Positions 48,646-49,888 of a stretch of 49,888 bases of DNA are shown here, one piece after another. The stretch is taken from NCBI RefSeq assembly GCF_014649995.1, contig NZ_BMUC01000021.1, positions 71,382 through 121,269 of the forward strand, given 5' to 3'. Below the pieces are notes generated by a model. It was not told the DNA's origin, made no database searches, and saw only the letters and a program-made list of their open reading frames with translations. Origin of the DNA: Streptomyces griseoflavus. GTDB lineage: Bacteria; Actinomycetota; Actinomycetes; Streptomycetales; Streptomycetaceae. The translations under genes and the position numbers were made by a program. Positions within the stretch are counted from its first letter, which is position 1. Each line of letters starts with the position of its first letter.

Positions 48646-49788
48646 ATGCAGCGAGACATCTACACCGCGGACCACGAGGCGTTCCGCGACACCGTGCGCA
48701 CCTTCCTGGACAAGGAGGTGCTGCCCCATCACGAACGCTGGGAACGGGAAGGCGTGGTGAGCCGCGACGTGTGGCGCGCGGCCGGCCGGCAGGGCCTGCT
48801 GGGGCTCGCGGTCGACCCGGAGTACGGCGGCGGAGGCACTGACGACTTCCGTCACAGCGCCGTCCTCATCGAGGAGTTCGCCCGGGCCGGCGCGTCCGGC
48901 CTGGCGCTCAGCCTGCACAACGACATCGTCGGCCCCTACCTGACCCGGCTGGCCACGGACGAGCAGAAGCGGCGCTGGCTGCCCGGCTTCACCTCCGGGG
49001 AGACCGTCACGGCCATCGCCATGACCGAACCCGGGGCCGGCTCCGACCTCCAGGGCATCCGGACCACCGCGACCGACCGGGGCGACCACTACCTGCTCAA
49101 CGGCGCCAAGACGTTCATCTCCAACGGCATCCTGGCGGACCTGGTCGTCGTCGTGGCCCGCACCACCCCCGAGGGCGGCAGCTCCGGGCAGAGCCTGCTC
49201 GTCGTCGAACGCGGCATGGACGGCTTCGAGCGGGGCCGCAACCTCGACAAGATCGGCCAGAAGGCGCAGGACACCGCCGAGTTGTTCTTCGACGACGTGC
49301 GGGTGCCCAAGGAGAACCTGCTCGGCGGGGAGAACCAGGCATTCGCCGCGCTGATGGCCAATCTCGCGCAGGAGCGGCTGGCCATCGCGGTGGGCGCCGC
49401 CGCGGCCGCCGAGCACATCCTCGAACTCACCGTGGCGTACGTGAAGGAGCGCGAGGCCTTCGGCCGCCCACTCGCCCGGCTCCAGCACATCCGGTTCGAG
49501 ATCGCCGAGATGGCCACCGAGTGCGCCGTCACCCGCAGCTTCGTCGACCGCTGCATCACCGAGCACAGTGCCGGACGGCTGGACGCCGCGCACGCCTCGA
49601 TGGCCAAGTGGTGGGCCACCGAACTCCAGAAGCGGGTCGTCGACCGCTGCCTGCAACTGCACGGCGGGTACGGCTACATGACGGAGTACCGGGTCGCCCG
49701 GGCCTTCCTCGACGGCCGCATCCAGACGATCTACGGCGGCACCACGGAGATCATGAAGGAGATCATCGGCCGCTCGGTCCTCGGCTGA
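48646..49788 (+). CDS. Acyl-CoA dehydrogenase
   Basis: 380 residues, usual length. Signature AMTEPGAGSDLQGIRT and the FAD-binding LQLHGGYGYMTEY are present. The MCAD-type catalytic Glu position near the C-terminus is Gly (TIYGGTTEI), while the Glu of LAQERLAIAVG occupies the position used by long-chain and isovaleryl-CoA dehydrogenases. That pattern fits a branched or long acyl substrate, consistent with the racemase-like gene upstream. ATG start with GCGGAGA upstream. It introduces the 2,3-double bond in beta-oxidation. Confidence 0.94.
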   Translation: MQRDIYTADHEAFRDTVRTFLDKEVLPHHERWEREGVVSRDVWRAAGRQGLLGLAVDPEYGGGGTDDFRHSAVLIEEFARAGASGLALSLHNDIVGPYLTRLATDEQKRRWLPGFTSGETVTAIAMTEPGAGSDLQGIRTTATDRGDHYLLNGAKTFISNGILADLVVVVARTTPEGGSSGQSLLVVERGMDGFERGRNLDKIGQKAQDTAELFFDDVRVPKENLLGGENQAFAALMANLAQERLAIAVGAAAAAEHILELTVAYVKEREAFGRPLARLQHIRFEIAEMATECAVTRSFVDRCITEHSAGRLDAAHASMAKWWATELQKRVVDRCLQLHGGYGYMTEYRVARAFLDGRIQTIYGGTTEIMKEIIGRSVLG

Positions 49789-49830
49789 TCGTCCCCCGCG
49801 CTTCCCACCCTCTCAGCGAAAGGCCTCCTC

Positions 49831-49888
49831 GTGAGCACCGAAGCGTATGTGTACGACGCGATCCGCACTCCGCGCGGGCGTGGCAAGG
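49831..49888 (+). CDS. Thiolase (acetyl-CoA acetyltransferase), N-terminal fragment
   Basis: Only the first 19 codons lie in the window, starting at a GTG with GAAAGG before it. The residues AYVYDAIRTPRGRGK are the highly conserved start of type-II thiolases. It would catalyse the last, thiolytic step of beta-oxidation in this operon. Truncated by the window edge, not by mutation. Confidence 0.85.
   Translation, partial: MSTEAYVYDAIRTPRGRGK

Noticed and set aside
1-49888. Insertion sequence, prophage, integrase site or CRISPR array
   Set aside because: No transposase or integrase motifs, no regularly spaced repeats and no tRNA-linked attachment site were found on reading both strands.

Overview
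The base composition (very GC-rich, strong third-position GC bias), frequent GTG/TTG starts, 4-bp ATGA/GTGA gene overlaps and the gene families present (monomeric NADP isocitrate dehydrogenase, DUF5713/DUF5133/DUF6343 proteins, xylan and starch systems, F420 oxidoreductase, NhaA-DsbA fusion) all point to a Streptomyces chromosome. The window holds about 37 protein genes, one partial gene at the right edge and one gene relic. I see no tRNA, rRNA, insertion sequence or CRISPR array. Most gene assignments are family-level readings of the translated sequence. Comparisons with S. coelicolor loci are from memory.

Layout. (1) 87-5378: a CHAT (caspase-like) protease with a long TPR-like region, divergent from a cytoplasmic subtilisin-fold protease, an ECF-type sigma factor and a small unknown protein. 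This is the best candidate for an undescribed regulated-proteolysis or conflict module. (2) 5529-12496: N-formylglutamate amidohydrolase, a DUF5713 protein, isocitrate dehydrogenase with a TamR-like site, an MscS channel, and an ABC exporter behind a SoxR-type promoter that probably yields a leaderless mRNA. (3) 12583-19549: SecDF fusion, a small exported protein, a two-component system, two DksA/TraR zinc proteins, a shortened MreB-like protein and an Rv1733c-like membrane protein. (4) 19586-22076: an AsnC-type relic, then xylanase xlnB and acetyl xylan esterase axeA with nearly identical binding domains. (5) 22150-26494: alpha/beta hydrolase, DUF2267, DUF6343, nitroreductase, a CxxC zinc protein and an M20 peptidase. 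(6) 26599-33233: LacI regulator, xylobiose-type ABC importer and GH3 beta-xylosidase (bxlR / bxlEFGA layout). (7) 33378-44967: amidase, HD hydrolase, GlxA-type regulator, large extracellular alpha-amylase, DUF5133, SRPBCC, a second M20 peptidase, TRIC channel and NhaA-DsbA. (8) 45342-49888: TetR regulator divergent from an operon of alpha-methylacyl-CoA racemase-like protein, F420 oxidoreductase, acyl-CoA dehydrogenase and thiolase (cut by the window end).

How it works together. XlnB and AxeA cut and deacetylate xylan outside the cell. BxlEFG would import the xylo-oligomers and BxlA would hydrolyse them inside. A shared CGAAA-type operator next to both loci suggests common control by the LacI protein. 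The last operon looks like a beta-oxidation set for methyl-branched acyl-CoAs, under a TetR repressor whose palindrome sits directly after a textbook promoter. Perfect hairpins separate most convergent gene pairs, which supports the gene boundaries given here.
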